Below, piece after piece: positions 34,679-44,189 of a stretch of DNA of 64,000 nt. The translations under genes were made by a program, and so were the position numbers. The notes beneath the pieces were generated by a model, which was not told the origin of the DNA, searched no databases, and was given only the letters and a program-made list of their open reading frames with translations. Each line of letters begins with the position of its first letter. Position 1 is the first letter of the stretch. This DNA is from Fidelibacterota bacterium (GTDB lineage: Bacteria > Pseudomonadota > Alphaproteobacteria > Rhodospirillales > Rhodospirillaceae), in assembly GCA_947475895.1 (NCBI GenBank), contig CANJMF010000003.1, positions 1 through 64,000 of the forward strand. Reading direction: 5' to 3'.

Positions 34679-35905
34679 ATGGCAATGGACAATCAAAAAA
34701 GCGTCTGGCGCCGTGCGTTTGAATGGCATGAAGCGCGCCTGCCCATCATCTCCTACATCGATCATGCGGTCGGTACCCAATATCCCGCGCCGAAGAATCT
34801 GAACTACTTTTGGAATTTCGGCTTCATCGCTGGGTTCATGTTGATGACGATGATCCTCACGGGGATCTTCCTCGCCATGAACTACACCGATCACACGTCC
34901 ATGGCGTTCGACAGCGTCGAACACATCATGCGCGACGTGAACTACGGCTGGCTCATTCGCTACATGCACTTCAACGGCGCCAGCTTCTTCTTCATCGCCG
35001 TCTACATCCACATCTTCCGCGGCCTTTACTACGGTTCGTACAAAGCCCCGCGCGAAGTGTTGTGGTGGATTGGCGTCATCATCCTCATCGTGATGATGGC
35101 CACCGCGTTCATGGGTTACGTGTTGCCTTGGGGCCAGATGAGCTTCTGGGGCGCCAAGGTGATCACCAGCTTGTTCACCGCCATTCCCGTGGTCGGCGAT
35201 GCGATCACGACGCTGCTCTGGGGCGGCTTTGGGGTCGACAATCCCACGCTGAACCGCTTCTTCTCGCTGCACTACCTGCTGCCCTTCGTGATCCTGGGCC
35301 TCGTGGTGCTGCACATCTGGGCGCTTCACATCCCAGGCTCCAACAATCCGCTCGGCATCGACGCGGCACCCGCCGACAAAATTCCCTTCCACCCGTACTA
35401 CACGGCGAAGGACGCTTTCGGCGTCGGCGTGTTCTTGCTGTTCTATTTCGCCGTCGTTTTCTACGCACCGAACGCGCTCGGCGATCCGGTGAACTACGTG
35501 AAGGCCAACCCGTTGGTGACGCCGAACTCGATCGTGCCGGAATGGTACTTGCTGCCATTCTACGCGATCTTGCGCGCCATCCCGAACAAGCTGCTCGGCT
35601 TCATTGCGATGTTCGGCGCCCTGCTTGTTCTGTTCGTGTTGCCGTGGCTCGACACCAGCCGCGTGCGCTCGGCGACGTTCCGCCCGGTGTACCGCGTGTT
35701 CTTCTGGCTGTTCCTGCTCAACGCGATCATGCTCGGCTGGTGCGGCGCGCAGCATCCGGAAGGTCTGCCGCTGGTCCTGTCGCGCCTCGGCACGGCTTGG
35801 TACTTCCTCCACATGATCGTTATCCTGCCGGTGGTGGGTTGGTTGGAAACACCCAAGCCCTTGCCGGTCAGTATTAGTCAGTCTGTTTTGAAGCCGGCGG
35901 AGTAA
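34679..35905 (+). CDS. petB: Ubiquinol-cytochrome c reductase, cytochrome b
   Basis: 408 residues, eight membrane helices, full-length cytochrome b. Haem ligands are His97 and His111 in [16 protein letters not shown] and His198 and His212 in the [15 protein letters not shown] helix, spaced 14 and 14. PEWY, the Qo-site motif, is near 286. It carries both haems b and both quinone sites of the bc1 complex. petC starts 5 bases downstream. Confidence 0.98.
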   Translation: MAMDNQKSVWRRAFEWHEARLPIISYIDHAVGTQYPAPKNLNYFWNFGFIAGFMLMTMILTGIFLAMNYTDHTSMAFDSVEHIMRDVNYGWLIRYMHFNGASFFFIAVYIHIFRGLYYGSYKAPREVLWWIGVIILIVMMATAFMGYVLPWGQMSFWGAKVITSLFTAIPVVGDAITTLLWGGFGVDNPTLNRFFSLHYLLPFVILGLVVLHIWALHIPGSNNPLGIDAAPADKIPFHPYYTAKDAFGVGVFLLFYFAVVFYAPNALGDPVNYVKANPLVTPNSIVPEWYLLPFYAILRAIPNKLLGFIAMFGALLVLFVLPWLDTSRVRSATFRPVYRVFFWLFLLNAIMLGWCGAQHPEGLPLVLSRLGTAWYFLHMIVILPVVGWLETPKPLPVSISQSVLKPAE

Positions 35906-35910
35906 GCACC

Positions 35911-36678
35911 ATGCGTAACATTTTATTGGTAGCGACCGCGGCCGTAGCTCTGGCTATTCCCTCGGTCATCAATGCCGCCGAAGAACACGAAGTACATCTG
36001 GCGAAGCAGGAATGGAGCTTCAACGGCGTACTGGGCAAGTTCGACAAGGAACAAGTCCAACGCGGCTTCCAGGTCTACAAGGACGTCTGCTCGGCCTGTC
36101 ACTCTTTGCAGTACCTCGCGTTTCGTAACTTCGAAGATCTTGGTTACAGCGAAGAACAAGTGAAGGCGCTCGCCGGTCAATACGAAGTCACCGACGGCCC
36201 CAACGACGAAGGCGAGATGTTCAAGCGCAAAGCGAAAGCGTCGGATCATCTGCCGCATCCGTTCCCGAACGATCAGGCCGCGCGTGCCGCCAACGGCGGT
36301 GCATTGCCGCCCGATCTTTCACTCGTCACCAAAGCCCGCGAAGGTGGTCCTGATTATATCTACAACCTGCTGCTCGCTTACGAAGAGCCGCCCAAGGGCT
36401 TCGAACTGCTTCCCGGCCTGAACTACAACAAGGTGTTCCCGGGCAATCAGATCGCCATGGCGAAGCAGATTCAAGACGGCCTCGTCACCTATGCCGACGG
36501 CGCGCCGAACGACGCCGCTCACGTTGCCAAGGACGTCACGGCGTTCTTGCATTGGGTGGCCGAGCCGAAGCTCGATGCCCGTCACTCCACGGGCCTGCGC
36601 GTTCTGCTTTACACGCTGCTGTTCACGGTCTTGGCCTACCTTGCCAAGCGCCGCATCTGGGCGAAGATCGAACACTAA
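35911..36678 (+). CDS. petC: Ubiquinol-cytochrome c reductase, cytochrome c1
   Basis: 255 residues. Signal peptide 1-23 (LLVATAAVALAIPSVINAA), haem c attachment site CSACH at 60-64, and a C-terminal anchor helix (LLYTLLFTVLAYLAK). It accepts electrons from the Rieske protein and gives them to a soluble or membrane cytochrome c. Not fused to cytochrome b, unlike in some rhizobia. It ends the operon, with a terminator 20 bases on. Confidence 0.97.
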   Translation: MRNILLVATAAVALAIPSVINAAEEHEVHLAKQEWSFNGVLGKFDKEQVQRGFQVYKDVCSACHSLQYLAFRNFEDLGYSEEQVKALAGQYEVTDGPNDEGEMFKRKAKASDHLPHPFPNDQAARAANGGALPPDLSLVTKAREGGPDYIYNLLLAYEEPPKGFELLPGLNYNKVFPGNQIAMAKQIQDGLVTYADGAPNDAAHVAKDVTAFLHWVAEPKLDARHSTGLRVLLYTLLFTVLAYLAKRRIWAKIEH

Positions 36679-36700
36679 GGCCAGCTCAGACGCTCAAAAT

Positions 36701-36737
36701 CAAACCGCCGATCTCAAAAAGATCGGCGGTTTTTTTG
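36701..36737. terminator. Bidirectional terminator between petC and a glycosyltransferase
   Basis: AACCGCCGATC pairs perfectly with GATCGGCGGTT around CTCAAAAA or a shorter loop, followed by a run of seven T on the plus strand. On the minus strand the hairpin is flanked by A/T bases too, and it overlaps the last codons of the glycosyltransferase gene. It ends petABC and possibly the convergent gene. Confidence 0.9.
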
Positions 36738-37817
36738 TGCGCCCAAGCTGCGCGCGAGATTTAGGGCCCGAAGACCAGCTTCGGCAAAGCGGGCCTCGCT
36801 ATAACGATCATTCACGAAGTCGCGTGCCGCGATCCCCATGACGCCGGCGCGGGCCGGATCGCTCAGCAGTCTGCGCAAGGCTCCGGCCAGGGCGCCCACG
36901 TCTTTCGGCGGCACCACATACCCGGTTTCACCGTCCTTCACCGAGCGCGGCATTTCGCCCACAGACGTCACGATGGTCGCCAAGCCGGCCTGCATCGCCT
37001 CGTGCACCGAGATGCAAAGCCCCTCGACGCGCGAAGGCTGCACATAGCCATGCATCTGCCCCAAGAAGGCGCGCGGGTCGGGCGTATAGCCGGCGAAGGT
37101 GATGTTGCTAACGCCCCGCTGCGCCGCCAGGGCCTTGAAGCGGTCCCCCGCAGGTCCGTGACCCGCAATCACGACCTCGTAGCCGGCCGCCAGCGCCGGG
37201 TCTGTCCGCCGCAGCTCCGCCATAGCCTCGATCAGGATGTCGTAGCCTTTGTGGGCATGAAGCCGCCCCAAGCTGCCGATGCGAAACGTCTCACCCGGCG
37301 TCGCAGGCTTCGATTGCGGCGCGTCAGGTGTGATGGCGAACAGCGGCCAGGTCGCCAATTCATGATCGGCCAAGCGAAAGCGTTTGCGCGTAATATCGGC
37401 GACCGTTTCGCTGTCGGCCACCCATAGATCGGTCGAGCGCCGCGCCAGGCGCAGCATGATCTGGTTGCCGGGGGCCAAAAATACATTGTGCTGCCAGCTA
37501 ACAACGGGAACGCCCATAAGACGCCCGGCGATACCGCCCAGCAGCGTCGCCTGAGACATGGACGTCCAAACCACCGTCGGCTCATAGGCGCGCAAACGTT
37601 CGCGCAGCCAGCCGAAGGAACACAACGTGTGTCCGCCCTCAAAAACTTCGTAGGGAAGGTTCACCGCATCCAGCATGGACGCCAGCCGATTGTCGCGCCG
37701 CTGCAACGCGAACAGCCGCACGTCGGCGCCGTTGGCGCGCATGAAGCTGGTCACGCGCGGCACCGGAAAGCCCGCGCCGTAGCCGTCGAGCGAGTGAATG
37801 ATGTAAGCGATGCGCAA
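36714..37817 (-). CDS. Glycosyltransferase, GT4-type
   Basis: 367 residues with a GT-B fold. N-terminal Rossmann half starts MRIAYIIHSLDGYGAG. The C-terminal nucleotide-sugar half has RIGSLGRLHAHKGYDILIEA, VVIAGHGP, and the EX7E-type PSRVEGLCISVHEAMQAGLA. Such enzymes move a sugar from a nucleotide donor to lipid or glycan carriers; donor and acceptor are unknown. The gene stands alone. Its last codons overlap the petC terminator, which suggests convergent termination. Confidence 0.88.
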   Translation of the reverse strand: MRIAYIIHSLDGYGAGFPVPRVTSFMRANGADVRLFALQRRDNRLASMLDAVNLPYEVFEGGHTLCSFGWLRERLRAYEPTVVWTSMSQATLLGGIAGRLMGVPVVSWQHNVFLAPGNQIMLRLARRSTDLWVADSETVADITRKRFRLADHELATWPLFAITPDAPQSKPATPGETFRIGSLGRLHAHKGYDILIEAMAELRRTDPALAAGYEVVIAGHGPAGDRFKALAAQRGVSNITFAGYTPDPRAFLGQMHGYVQPSRVEGLCISVHEAMQAGLATIVTSVGEMPRSVKDGETGYVVPPKDVGALAGALRRLLSDPARAGVMGIAARDFVNDRYSEARFAEAGLRALNLARSLGAQKNRRSF

Positions 37818-37867
37818 GAGGAGTCCGCGGATTGATGAGCGACGATGTTATCCGGTAGTGTCGCCGT

Positions 37868-38563
37868 ATGCCAATGACACTCGCCGCCGCCCGTAAATCC
37901 TTGCGTGCCCAAGCCGACCCAAAACGGGCCGTGACCTCGCGCATCTTCTTCAAGAACTGTGCGGACGATGTTTTTATCGGCGTCAGCGCGCCGAAGATGC
38001 GCGTGGTTTCCAAAGCCTATTGGGAGCTGCCGTTCTCAGCCGTGCGCACGCTCATGCATTCCAAAGTGCACGAAGAACGTTCGTTGGCCCACGCCATCCT
38101 CGTGCACAAATTCCGCAAGGGCGACGAGGCCGACCAAAAACGCGTGTTCGATTTTTACCTGAAGAATCGCGCCGCTATTCACGAATGGGACGGCGTCGAC
38201 GACAGCGCGCCGTATATCGTGGGCCTCTATCTCATGGAGCGCAGCAAGGCGCTGCTCCACAAGATGATCAAGTCACGCAACATGTGGGACCGACGCATCG
38301 CGCTCGTCGCCACATGGACGATGATCCGCAAAGGTCACATCGCCGATACGCTGAAACTCGCCGCGCAGGTGTTGGACGACACCGAGGATTTGATTCACAA
38401 AGCGACGGGTTGGATGCTGCGCGAAGTCGGCAAGAAAGACCTCGCCGCCTTGAAAGCGTTCTTGCGTAAATATCACGCGCGCCTGCCGCGCGCGGCCTTG
38501 CGCTACGCCATCGAGCGTTTCCCGAAAGCCGAAAGACTGAGGTATCTCAAAGGGTTGTTCTAA
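37868..38563 (+). CDS. DNA alkylation repair protein, AlkD-like
   Basis: 231 residues made of HEAT-like helical repeats. AlkD removes bulky alkylated bases such as 3-methyladenine and 7-methylguanine without flipping them. The aromatic and acidic lesion-site region is present: HEWDGVDDSAPYIVG, then NMWDRRIALVATWTMIRKG and LIHKATGWMLREVGKKD. The order matches AlkD. It is divergent from the glycosyltransferase and converges on ychF. Confidence 0.88.
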   Translation: MPMTLAAARKSLRAQADPKRAVTSRIFFKNCADDVFIGVSAPKMRVVSKAYWELPFSAVRTLMHSKVHEERSLAHAILVHKFRKGDEADQKRVFDFYLKNRAAIHEWDGVDDSAPYIVGLYLMERSKALLHKMIKSRNMWDRRIALVATWTMIRKGHIADTLKLAAQVLDDTEDLIHKATGWMLREVGKKDLAALKAFLRKYHARLPRAALRYAIERFPKAERLRYLKGLF

Positions 38564-38648
38564 GTTCATGGGGTCGTTTGCCAGCCCCAAAACGCTTTTA
38601 AAATCAATCGGGTAGCACTACGCCCGCCATAAGTTCATGGGCTCGTTT
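38561..38648. repeat. 19-bp direct repeat pair between alkD-like gene and ychF
   Basis: Copies at 38561-38579 and 38630-38648 share 18 of 19 bases (TAAGTTCATGGGGTCGTTT and TAAGTTCATGGGCTCGTTT). The first begins at the alkD stop codon and the second ends at the ychF stop codon. They flank a 50-base spacer. Purpose unknown; could be remnants of a small duplication. Confidence 0.6.
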
Positions 38649-39751
38649 TACACATTAAACAGGAAGTGGACGATGTCCCCGTCCTGCATGTCGTAGTCCT
38701 TACCTTCAAGGCGCATCTTACCGGCATCCTTCGCACCCTGCTCGCCCTTACAGGCGACGAAGTCGGTGTAGGAAATCGTTTCCGAACGAATGAAGCCTTT
38801 TTCGAAATCGGTATGAATGGCGCCAGCACCTTGCGGCGCTTTCGCACCATTGCGCACGGTCCACGCATGCGCTTCTTTGGGACCGATGGTGAAGAACGTC
38901 AGCAGGTCGAGCAGTTTGTAGCCCGCGCGAATCACGCGCGCGAGGCCCGTCTCCGCAAGACCCAAGTCGGCCAAGAAAGCTTTCTGTTCTGCTGCGTCAC
39001 CGAGTTGTGAAACTTCGGCCTCAATGGCCGCCGAGATCACGACGCTCACAGCGCCTTCCGCTTTCGCTTTGGCTTCAACTTTGGCGGACAACGCGTTGCC
39101 GGTCGCAGCCGCGCTTTCTTCCACGTTGCATACGTACAGCACCGGCTTGCCGGTCAGGATTTGCAAGCCGTCGAAAATCTTGCGCTGTGCCGGATCGCTC
39201 GGCCGCACAGTCCGCGCGGGTTTGCCTTCGCGCAGCGCCGCTAATACCGGCTCCAACACCATCAACAAATCTTTGGATTCTTTATCACCGGATTTGGCTT
39301 TCTTCGCGGTCTGATCGGCGCGCCGCTCCAAACTCTCCAAATCCGAAAGCATCAATTCCGTCTCAACAGTTTCCGCATCGCGGATCGGATCGACCGAATT
39401 TTCTACGTGCGTCACGTTGCCGTCTTCAAAGCAGCGCAGCACGTGAACGATGGCATCCACCTCGCGGATGTTGGCGAGGAATTTATTGCCCAAGCCCTCA
39501 CCCTTCGACGCGCCGCGCACGAGGCCGGCGATGTCCACGAACTCAAGCTGCGTCGGAATGATCTTTGCCGACTTCGCGATTTGCGCCAGGATTTCCAGGC
39601 GCTCATCGGGCACCGCGACGCGGCCCACGTTGGGCTCGATCGTACAGAACGGAAAATTCGCGGCCTGCGCCGCCGCCGTCGATGTCAGTGCGTTGAACAG
39701 CGTGGACTTGCCGACGTTGGGCAGTCCGACGATACCGCAATTGAAACCCAT
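38648..39751 (-). CDS. ychF: Redox-regulated ribosome-binding ATPase YchF
   Basis: 367 residues, standard for this Obg-like family. G1 is [14 protein letters not shown] at 8-21; the G4 position has the NVEE variant (VCNVEES) that shifts specificity from GTP to [16 protein letters not shown] and a C-terminal TGS-like domain ([26 protein letters not shown]) are present. It binds 70S ribosomes and modulates stress responses and translation. It is directly after pth, as in many bacteria. Confidence 0.97.
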   Translation of the reverse strand: MGFNCGIVGLPNVGKSTLFNALTSTAAAQAANFPFCTIEPNVGRVAVPDERLEILAQIAKSAKIIPTQLEFVDIAGLVRGASKGEGLGNKFLANIREVDAIVHVLRCFEDGNVTHVENSVDPIRDAETVETELMLSDLESLERRADQTAKKAKSGDKESKDLLMVLEPVLAALREGKPARTVRPSDPAQRKIFDGLQILTGKPVLYVCNVEESAAATGNALSAKVEAKAKAEGAVSVVISAAIEAEVSQLGDAAEQKAFLADLGLAETGLARVIRAGYKLLDLLTFFTIGPKEAHAWTVRNGAKAPQGAGAIHTDFEKGFIRSETISYTDFVACKGEQGAKDAGKMRLEGKDYDMQDGDIVHFLFNV

Positions 39752-40387
39752 CTAATTTGGCTCCGATTTATTTTTATCCGCGACGTCCGGTTTTGGCGGC
39801 TTCGGCGGGGGAGGGTTGGTAAGGACAGAAATTTTCGACATGAACTTTCCATCGTGGCCCGCGACCATCAAGGGCAGGGCTGTCACGACGGCATCCATCA
39901 AAGGAACAAGCCACTCGCCGTCGGCCTTGGCGAAGTTCTCAAGCACATGGCCTTTCACGCGCGCTTTGTCGTCGGGGCCACCGGGGCGGCCCACACCCAA
40001 ACGCACGCGCCAATAGTCGTAACCGATATGCTGATCTAAGCTGCGAATGCCGTTATGTCCGGCGCTGCCGCCGGCCAGTTTCACGCGCACTTTTCCATTC
40101 GGCAGTTCGATCTCGTCGTGAAACACGATGACGTCCGCCGGCGCGATTTTGAAAAAGCGAATCGCTTCGCCCACCGACTGACCCGAGAGATTCATGTACG
40201 TCATGGGTTTGAGTGCCAGGACCTTCGTCCCATCGACGACGCCCTCGGCCATTTCGCCTTGAAAGCGTTCGCGCCAGGCGGAAAAACGCAAAGCACTGGC
40301 AATGGCGTCCAGCGCCATGAAGCCAATGTTGTGTCGGTTGAGAGCGTAATTCGCGCCGGGATTTCCCAGGCCCACGAGAAGCCGCAT
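39752..40387 (-). CDS. pth: Peptidyl-tRNA hydrolase
   Basis: 211 residues. It releases peptides from tRNAs that drop off the ribosome. Catalytic features are Asn10-region [18 protein letters not shown] with the essential His (near 20) and Asp in [16 protein letters not shown] (near 93). [17 protein letters not shown] follows. The C-terminal ~20 residues are Pro/Lys-rich and not conserved. The stop abuts the ychF start (1 base). A strong terminator separates it from rplY upstream. Confidence 0.97.
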   Translation of the reverse strand: MRLLVGLGNPGANYALNRHNIGFMALDAIASALRFSAWRERFQGEMAEGVVDGTKVLALKPMTYMNLSGQSVGEAIRFFKIAPADVIVFHDEIELPNGKVRVKLAGGSAGHNGIRSLDQHIGYDYWRVRLGVGRPGGPDDKARVKGHVLENFAKADGEWLVPLMDAVVTALPLMVAGHDGKFMSKISVLTNPPPPKPPKPDVADKNKSEPN

Positions 40388-40400
40388 CCGAGGCTCCTGT

Positions 40401-40439
40401 GAAAAAGGCTTCCCCTGCTGCTCCGATGAGCAGCAGGGG
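40401..40439 (-). terminator. Rho-independent terminator after rplY
   Basis: A perfect 12-bp stem, CCCCTGCTGCTC (40412-40423) with GAGCAGCAGGGG (40428-40439), and a CGAT loop. On the minus strand it is followed by AAGCCTTTTTC. It lies between rplY and pth, so pth-ychF probably has its own promoter or relies on readthrough. Confidence 0.9.
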
Positions 40440-40447
40440 AATGACCG

Positions 40448-41191
40448 TTACTTCTTCGCGCCGGCTTTCGCAGCCGGGGCTTTGGCGCCGGCAGCAGGAG
40501 CTGCGGCACCAGGTGCGGCTTTCGCGCCAGCGGCGGCGGGAGCAGCAGCGCCAGGAGCGGCTGCGGCTGCGGCATCGCCTTCTGCCGGTGTCGCGGCAGC
40601 TGCGGGCTTGTCTTCTTCTGCGGTCATGACGGTCGGCGGAGCGATCGTGCAGATCGTGAAGTTACGCGCGATCGTGGGCTTAATGCCGTCCGGCAACTTG
40701 ATCGAGTTGATGTGGACGGAATCGCCGATGCCAAGGCCGGTCAGGTCCACGTCGATGTGGTCCGGCAGATGATCGGGCTTGCCGCGCACTTCGACGTCGT
40801 GGCGAACGATGTTGAGCACGCCGCCGACCTTAATGCCGGGCGAGGCGGCTTCGTTCAGGAAGCGCACCGGAATCGGCACGCGAACCAGAGTGTCTTTTTC
40901 GATGCGGCGGAAGTCCGCATGCAACGGCTGGTCGCTCACGGGATCGAGCTGCACATCCATGGCCATGGTGCGTTGTTTCTTGCCGCCGATCTCGACCTCG
41001 AAAATGTTGGTCTTGAACGCGGGGTCATGCATCAGGGTGGTCAAGGTGCGTGGCTCGAGGGCGATCAGCGTGGCGTCTTGGTTGCCGCCGTAAATGACGC
41101 CGGGGACGAGTCCCCCGCGACGTACGGCACGAGCTGCCCCCTTACCTGCCCGATCGCGCCCCTGTACCTGCAAAGTGCTGGTCTTAGGCAT
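40448..41191 (-). CDS. rplY: 50S ribosomal protein L25/general stress protein Ctc
   Basis: 247 residues from ATG 41191, which follows GAGGAGAATACC; the frame runs upstream to 41320 but without a site. The Ctc-type protein binds 5S rRNA. The L25 domain (LQVQGRDRAGKGAARAVRRG; GLVPGVIYGG) covers 1-95 and the beta-rich TL5 C-terminal domain 96-190. The last ~55 residues are almost only Ala, Pro, Gly and Lys, with repeats of the form APGAAAPAAGAK. Such tails occur in alphaproteobacterial L25, but this one is long. Confidence 0.95.
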   Translation of the reverse strand: MPKTSTLQVQGRDRAGKGAARAVRRGGLVPGVIYGGNQDATLIALEPRTLTTLMHDPAFKTNIFEVEIGGKKQRTMAMDVQLDPVSDQPLHADFRRIEKDTLVRVPIPVRFLNEAASPGIKVGGVLNIVRHDVEVRGKPDHLPDHIDVDLTGLGIGDSVHINSIKLPDGIKPTIARNFTICTIAPPTVMTAEEDKPAAAATPAEGDAAAAAAPGAAAPAAAGAKAAPGAAAPAAGAKAPAAKAGAKK

Positions 41192-41408
41192 CGGTATTCT
41201 CCTCTTGGAACAATAGCTTACCTTTTGGGTAAACCGGCGTGGCCTCCAGGGGTGCCAAGCGCCAAACCCCGCCCATTTGCGAGGTGGCGTCCCTATACGC
41301 GACTGAACCGGCGAAGGCAAGCGAAGTGGCCTGTTTTCGGCCCTTTACGCCATTTCGCCGGCTAGGGCTTTAAGGGGCTATTGGCCCCCGAAAAGGGGGC
41401 GGGCCGGG

Positions 41409-42149
41409 TTAGTGGGCAGCCCGCTGCTGGAACTCCACCAGGGCGGCTTCCAGCGCGCCGTGGCCTTTGGACGAATTCTTGTCCACCACGAAGAAGTTTA
41501 CATGGGGCGTCGCGATCTTGCGGACGCGGCCGCAGGCGATGGCCTGTTCTTCTTCCCGCTGGCTGACCGCGACAAGGCCGACGCATTCCCGGCATTTTTC
41601 CCACTGGAAGAGGTTGGAGAAAGGATACTTGGCGTCGGGGTCCGGCGGCGCCACCGCATGGCTGAGGCGTGGGCGGGCACCTTTCGCACGCAGGATTTCC
41701 GCGGCTTCGGTGCCCTTGGCAATCTGGCCGCAGAAGTCGTCGACAAAATCGTTCAACGCGGCCACTTCATCGCCGTACAAGCGCACATGTTCGCTCATGC
41801 GTTCGTTGAAATATTGCGTCGCCGCCGCCATGTCGTGAAAGTGCTTATTGGCGCCGTGGATGATCACGAAATAGTCGAAACCCTTAGAATCCCGTGAGCG
41901 GATGATGCACGGCGAAAACACGATCGTGCGGCTTTCGCCGCAATGCAGGCGCGCAAATTCCGGCACGCTGATGTCGGCGGGGATGCGGCCATTTTCGAGC
42001 TCGACAATAGCGGCGTCGGAATATCCGGGTGGGTAAATAAAATCGCGAAGCTGCGAGATTTCGCTCTGCTGGCGCTTTGGCGAGAAGTCTTCGGCGTGGG
42101 CCGGGACGGTTAAACCGAACAAGGCCGCGAGCACAAACGCAAACCGCAT
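41409..42149 (-). CDS. Exported hypothetical protein, 246 aa
   Basis: Signal peptide MRFAFVLAALFGLTVPAHAE, then a soluble domain with at least four conserved-looking cysteines (LHCGESRTI, SPCIIRSRDS, FCGQIAKG, KCRECVG). Two of these form CREC. It has a mixed alpha/beta character with HVNFFVVDK near the C-terminus. I do not recognise a family. It is likely periplasmic and disulfide-containing. It lies 37 bases downstream of prs on the same strand, behind a 9-bp hairpin. Confidence 0.65.
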   Translation of the reverse strand: MRFAFVLAALFGLTVPAHAEDFSPKRQQSEISQLRDFIYPPGYSDAAIVELENGRIPADISVPEFARLHCGESRTIVFSPCIIRSRDSKGFDYFVIIHGANKHFHDMAAATQYFNERMSEHVRLYGDEVAALNDFVDDFCGQIAKGTEAAEILRAKGARPRLSHAVAPPDPDAKYPFSNLFQWEKCRECVGLVAVSQREEEQAIACGRVRKIATPHVNFFVVDKNSSKGHGALEAALVEFQQRAAH

Positions 42150-42151
42150 AT

Positions 42152-42176
42152 CAGCTCCTGTAATAGCCAGGAGCTG
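42152..42176. other. Hairpin between prs and the exported protein gene
   Basis: CAGCTCCTG and CAGGAGCTG form a perfect 9-bp stem with a 7-base loop. There is no T-run on either strand, so it is not a typical terminator; it may end prs transcription weakly or stabilise an mRNA end. Confidence 0.45.
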
Positions 42177-42186
42177 AATGGTAGCG

Positions 42187-43119
42187 CTATTCGAACAGGC
42201 TGGAAACCGAGCTTTCGATGCTGATGCGCTTAATGGCTTCGGCGATCAGGGGCGCAATCGACAGTTGCCGGATATTGTCGGCCAAGCGTACGGCCTCGGT
42301 GGCTTGAATACTGTCGGTAATCACGAGTTCTTTGAGCGGCGACGAGGCGACGCGGCCGACCGCGCCACCGGACAGGACGCCGTGAGTTACATAGGCCGAC
42401 ACGGATTTCGCGCCTTCCTTCATCAAGGCGGCGGCGGCATTGCACAGGGTGCCGGCCGAATCGACGATGTCGTCCACCAGAATACAGGTGCGACCGTTAA
42501 TTTCGCCGATGATGTTCATGACTTCCGAAACGCCGGCACGTTCGCGGCGCTTGTCGATGATGGCCAGGTCCGCATGGATGCGCTTGGCGATGGCGCGGGC
42601 GCGCACCACACCGCCGACGTCCGGCGAAACAATGACGAGGTCTTCGCCCTTGAACTTCTCTTGGATGTCGTCGGTGAAAACCGGCGCCGAATATAAGTTA
42701 TCGAGCGGGATATCGAAGAAGCCCTGGATCTGACCCGAGTGCAGATCGAGCGACAGCACGCGCGCGGCACCGGCCTGCGTGATCAAGTTCGCGACCAACT
42801 TCGCCGTGATCGGCGTGCGGCCGCCGGTCTTACGGTCCTGGCGGGCATAGCCATAGTACGGGATCACGGCGGTCACGCGGCGCGCTGAAGCGCGGCGCAA
42901 AGCGTCCAGCGTGATCAGCAGTTCCATGAGGTTGTCGTTGGCGGGGTAGGAGGTCGACTGAATGACGAAGACGTCTTCGCCGCGCACGTTTTCGTGGATC
43001 TCGACGAAGATCTCCATGTCGGAGAATCGTTTGATGCTGGCGTTGGTCAGCTGCAAATGCAGACACGCAACAATCGCCTCAGCCAACGGCTTGTTGCTGT
43101 TCCCGGCCAGAATTTTCAT
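42187..43119 (-). CDS. prs: Ribose-phosphate pyrophosphokinase
   Basis: 310 residues. It makes PRPP from ribose-5-phosphate and ATP for purine, pyrimidine, histidine and tryptophan synthesis. [20 protein letters not shown] is at about 32-51, the [20 protein letters not shown] block near 125-144 is the catalytic flexible-loop region, and the PRPP loop [14 protein letters not shown] is near 213-226. Length and motifs are class I. It stands alone upstream of the exported protein. Confidence 0.98.
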   Translation of the reverse strand: MKILAGNSNKPLAEAIVACLHLQLTNASIKRFSDMEIFVEIHENVRGEDVFVIQSTSYPANDNLMELLITLDALRRASARRVTAVIPYYGYARQDRKTGGRTPITAKLVANLITQAGAARVLSLDLHSGQIQGFFDIPLDNLYSAPVFTDDIQEKFKGEDLVIVSPDVGGVVRARAIAKRIHADLAIIDKRRERAGVSEVMNIIGEINGRTCILVDDIVDSAGTLCNAAAALMKEGAKSVSAYVTHGVLSGGAVGRVASSPLKELVITDSIQATEAVRLADNIRQLSIAPLIAEAIKRISIESSVSSLFE

Positions 43120-43244
43120 GAATACGCGTGCCCCTTAGTCATCGATCCCAACGAAGGTATCCCCGCACCCGTCAGGCGCGCGGAAAGTATCAACCTGTCA
43201 TGAGACTGTAAATCGCCGACGTGTGCTTAAAATTCAGGCTGTTG

Positions 43245-44189
43245 CTATCGGCGCGGCTGCTGCGGATTTGCCACACCCGTGTTTCCCGCAGGATTTGCGG
43301 GCGTCTTGCCCTGGCCGCTGCCAATCGTGACTAACAGCTGTAGCAAATCGCTGCCGGCGGCATTGGCAATGGCAAAGGCGGTCGGTCCCCAGGGGCCGTC
43401 CAATGAACCCGCTGGAATTGTGTTTTCGAGTTTGACGTTGCCAAGATCAGTCCCGTCGCGCCGCTGGGCGCGCCAAACGATCTCGACCCGTTGCAGGGTG
43501 GCGTTGATGGGTGTGGCTGTAACGGTGCAGTTCAAGACCACGTCCGGCGTCACATCATCGCGCCGCACGCCGTTTTCGAGGAGCATTTGCGTCACCGCAA
43601 GCTGCAACGCCTGGCGACCATCGCCGGGCGCGCCATCGACAGGCCTGATACTGACGTTGGGGAACGTGGGGCGTGGCGGCGGCGGTGCGGGCTGCACCTG
43701 CGCCGGCGCGTCGCCGGCGATGATCTGCGTCAGTTTGCCGGCGGCCTCTACCGCCACAACCCCCGCTGCGCCGCGGTCGCCATTTTGCCAGGCGGCGATG
43801 GGAATCGTGGCCGTTTGCCGATAATCCGCGGCGATCGCGCCGCGCCGCGATTTGAGGCGCCAAACAATCCGCACCGCGACTTGCGGTCCCGTCGTATCGG
43901 CATGCTCGATTTCGCCCTGAAGCGTGAAGCCGAGCCCGCGATTCACGGTGACAGGCTCGGCAGGAATGTCGTGTGTTTCAAATTTCTCGGCCATGGCCTC
44001 GCTGAGCTGAACATCGAGCGGCGAGGGCACGCCAACCACCGGCATGATCGCGATCCCCACAGCGGTCGGCGTATCCAAAAAAGGACTATCGGCAATCACG
44101 CGCGGCGCTTGAGAAAAAGGCTGGGGCACCTGCCCGCACGCGGCGAACAAGCTCGCGCAAACACAGGCGGAGATCAGACGCAGGGTCAT
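43245..44189 (-). CDS. Putative lipoprotein, 314 aa
   Basis: ATG 44189 is preferred; the frame is open to 44285 inside pgeF. The N-terminus ISACVCASLFAAC has a lipobox with Cys near 17, so the product is probably a lipid-anchored envelope protein. Two similar halves may be present: PTAVGIAIMPVVGVP near 37 and further beta-rich parts separated by a Pro-rich linker (APPPPRPTFP near 180). I recognise no family. The start overlaps the end of pgeF by 4 bases, so it is in the lgt-midA-pgeF operon. Confidence 0.6.
   Translation of the reverse strand: MTLRLISACVCASLFAACGQVPQPFSQAPRVIADSPFLDTPTAVGIAIMPVVGVPSPLDVQLSEAMAEKFETHDIPAEPVTVNRGLGFTLQGEIEHADTTGPQVAVRIVWRLKSRRGAIAADYRQTATIPIAAWQNGDRGAAGVVAVEAAGKLTQIIAGDAPAQVQPAPPPPRPTFPNVSIRPVDGAPGDGRQALQLAVTQMLLENGVRRDDVTPDVVLNCTVTATPINATLQRVEIVWRAQRRDGTDLGNVKLENTIPAGSLDGPWGPTAFAIANAAGSDLLQLLVTIGSGQGKTPANPAGNTGVANPQQPRR

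Noticed and set aside
34670-35812. 380-codon minus-strand frame over petB
   Set aside because: Glu, Arg and His-rich mirror of cytochrome b codons; petB is certain.
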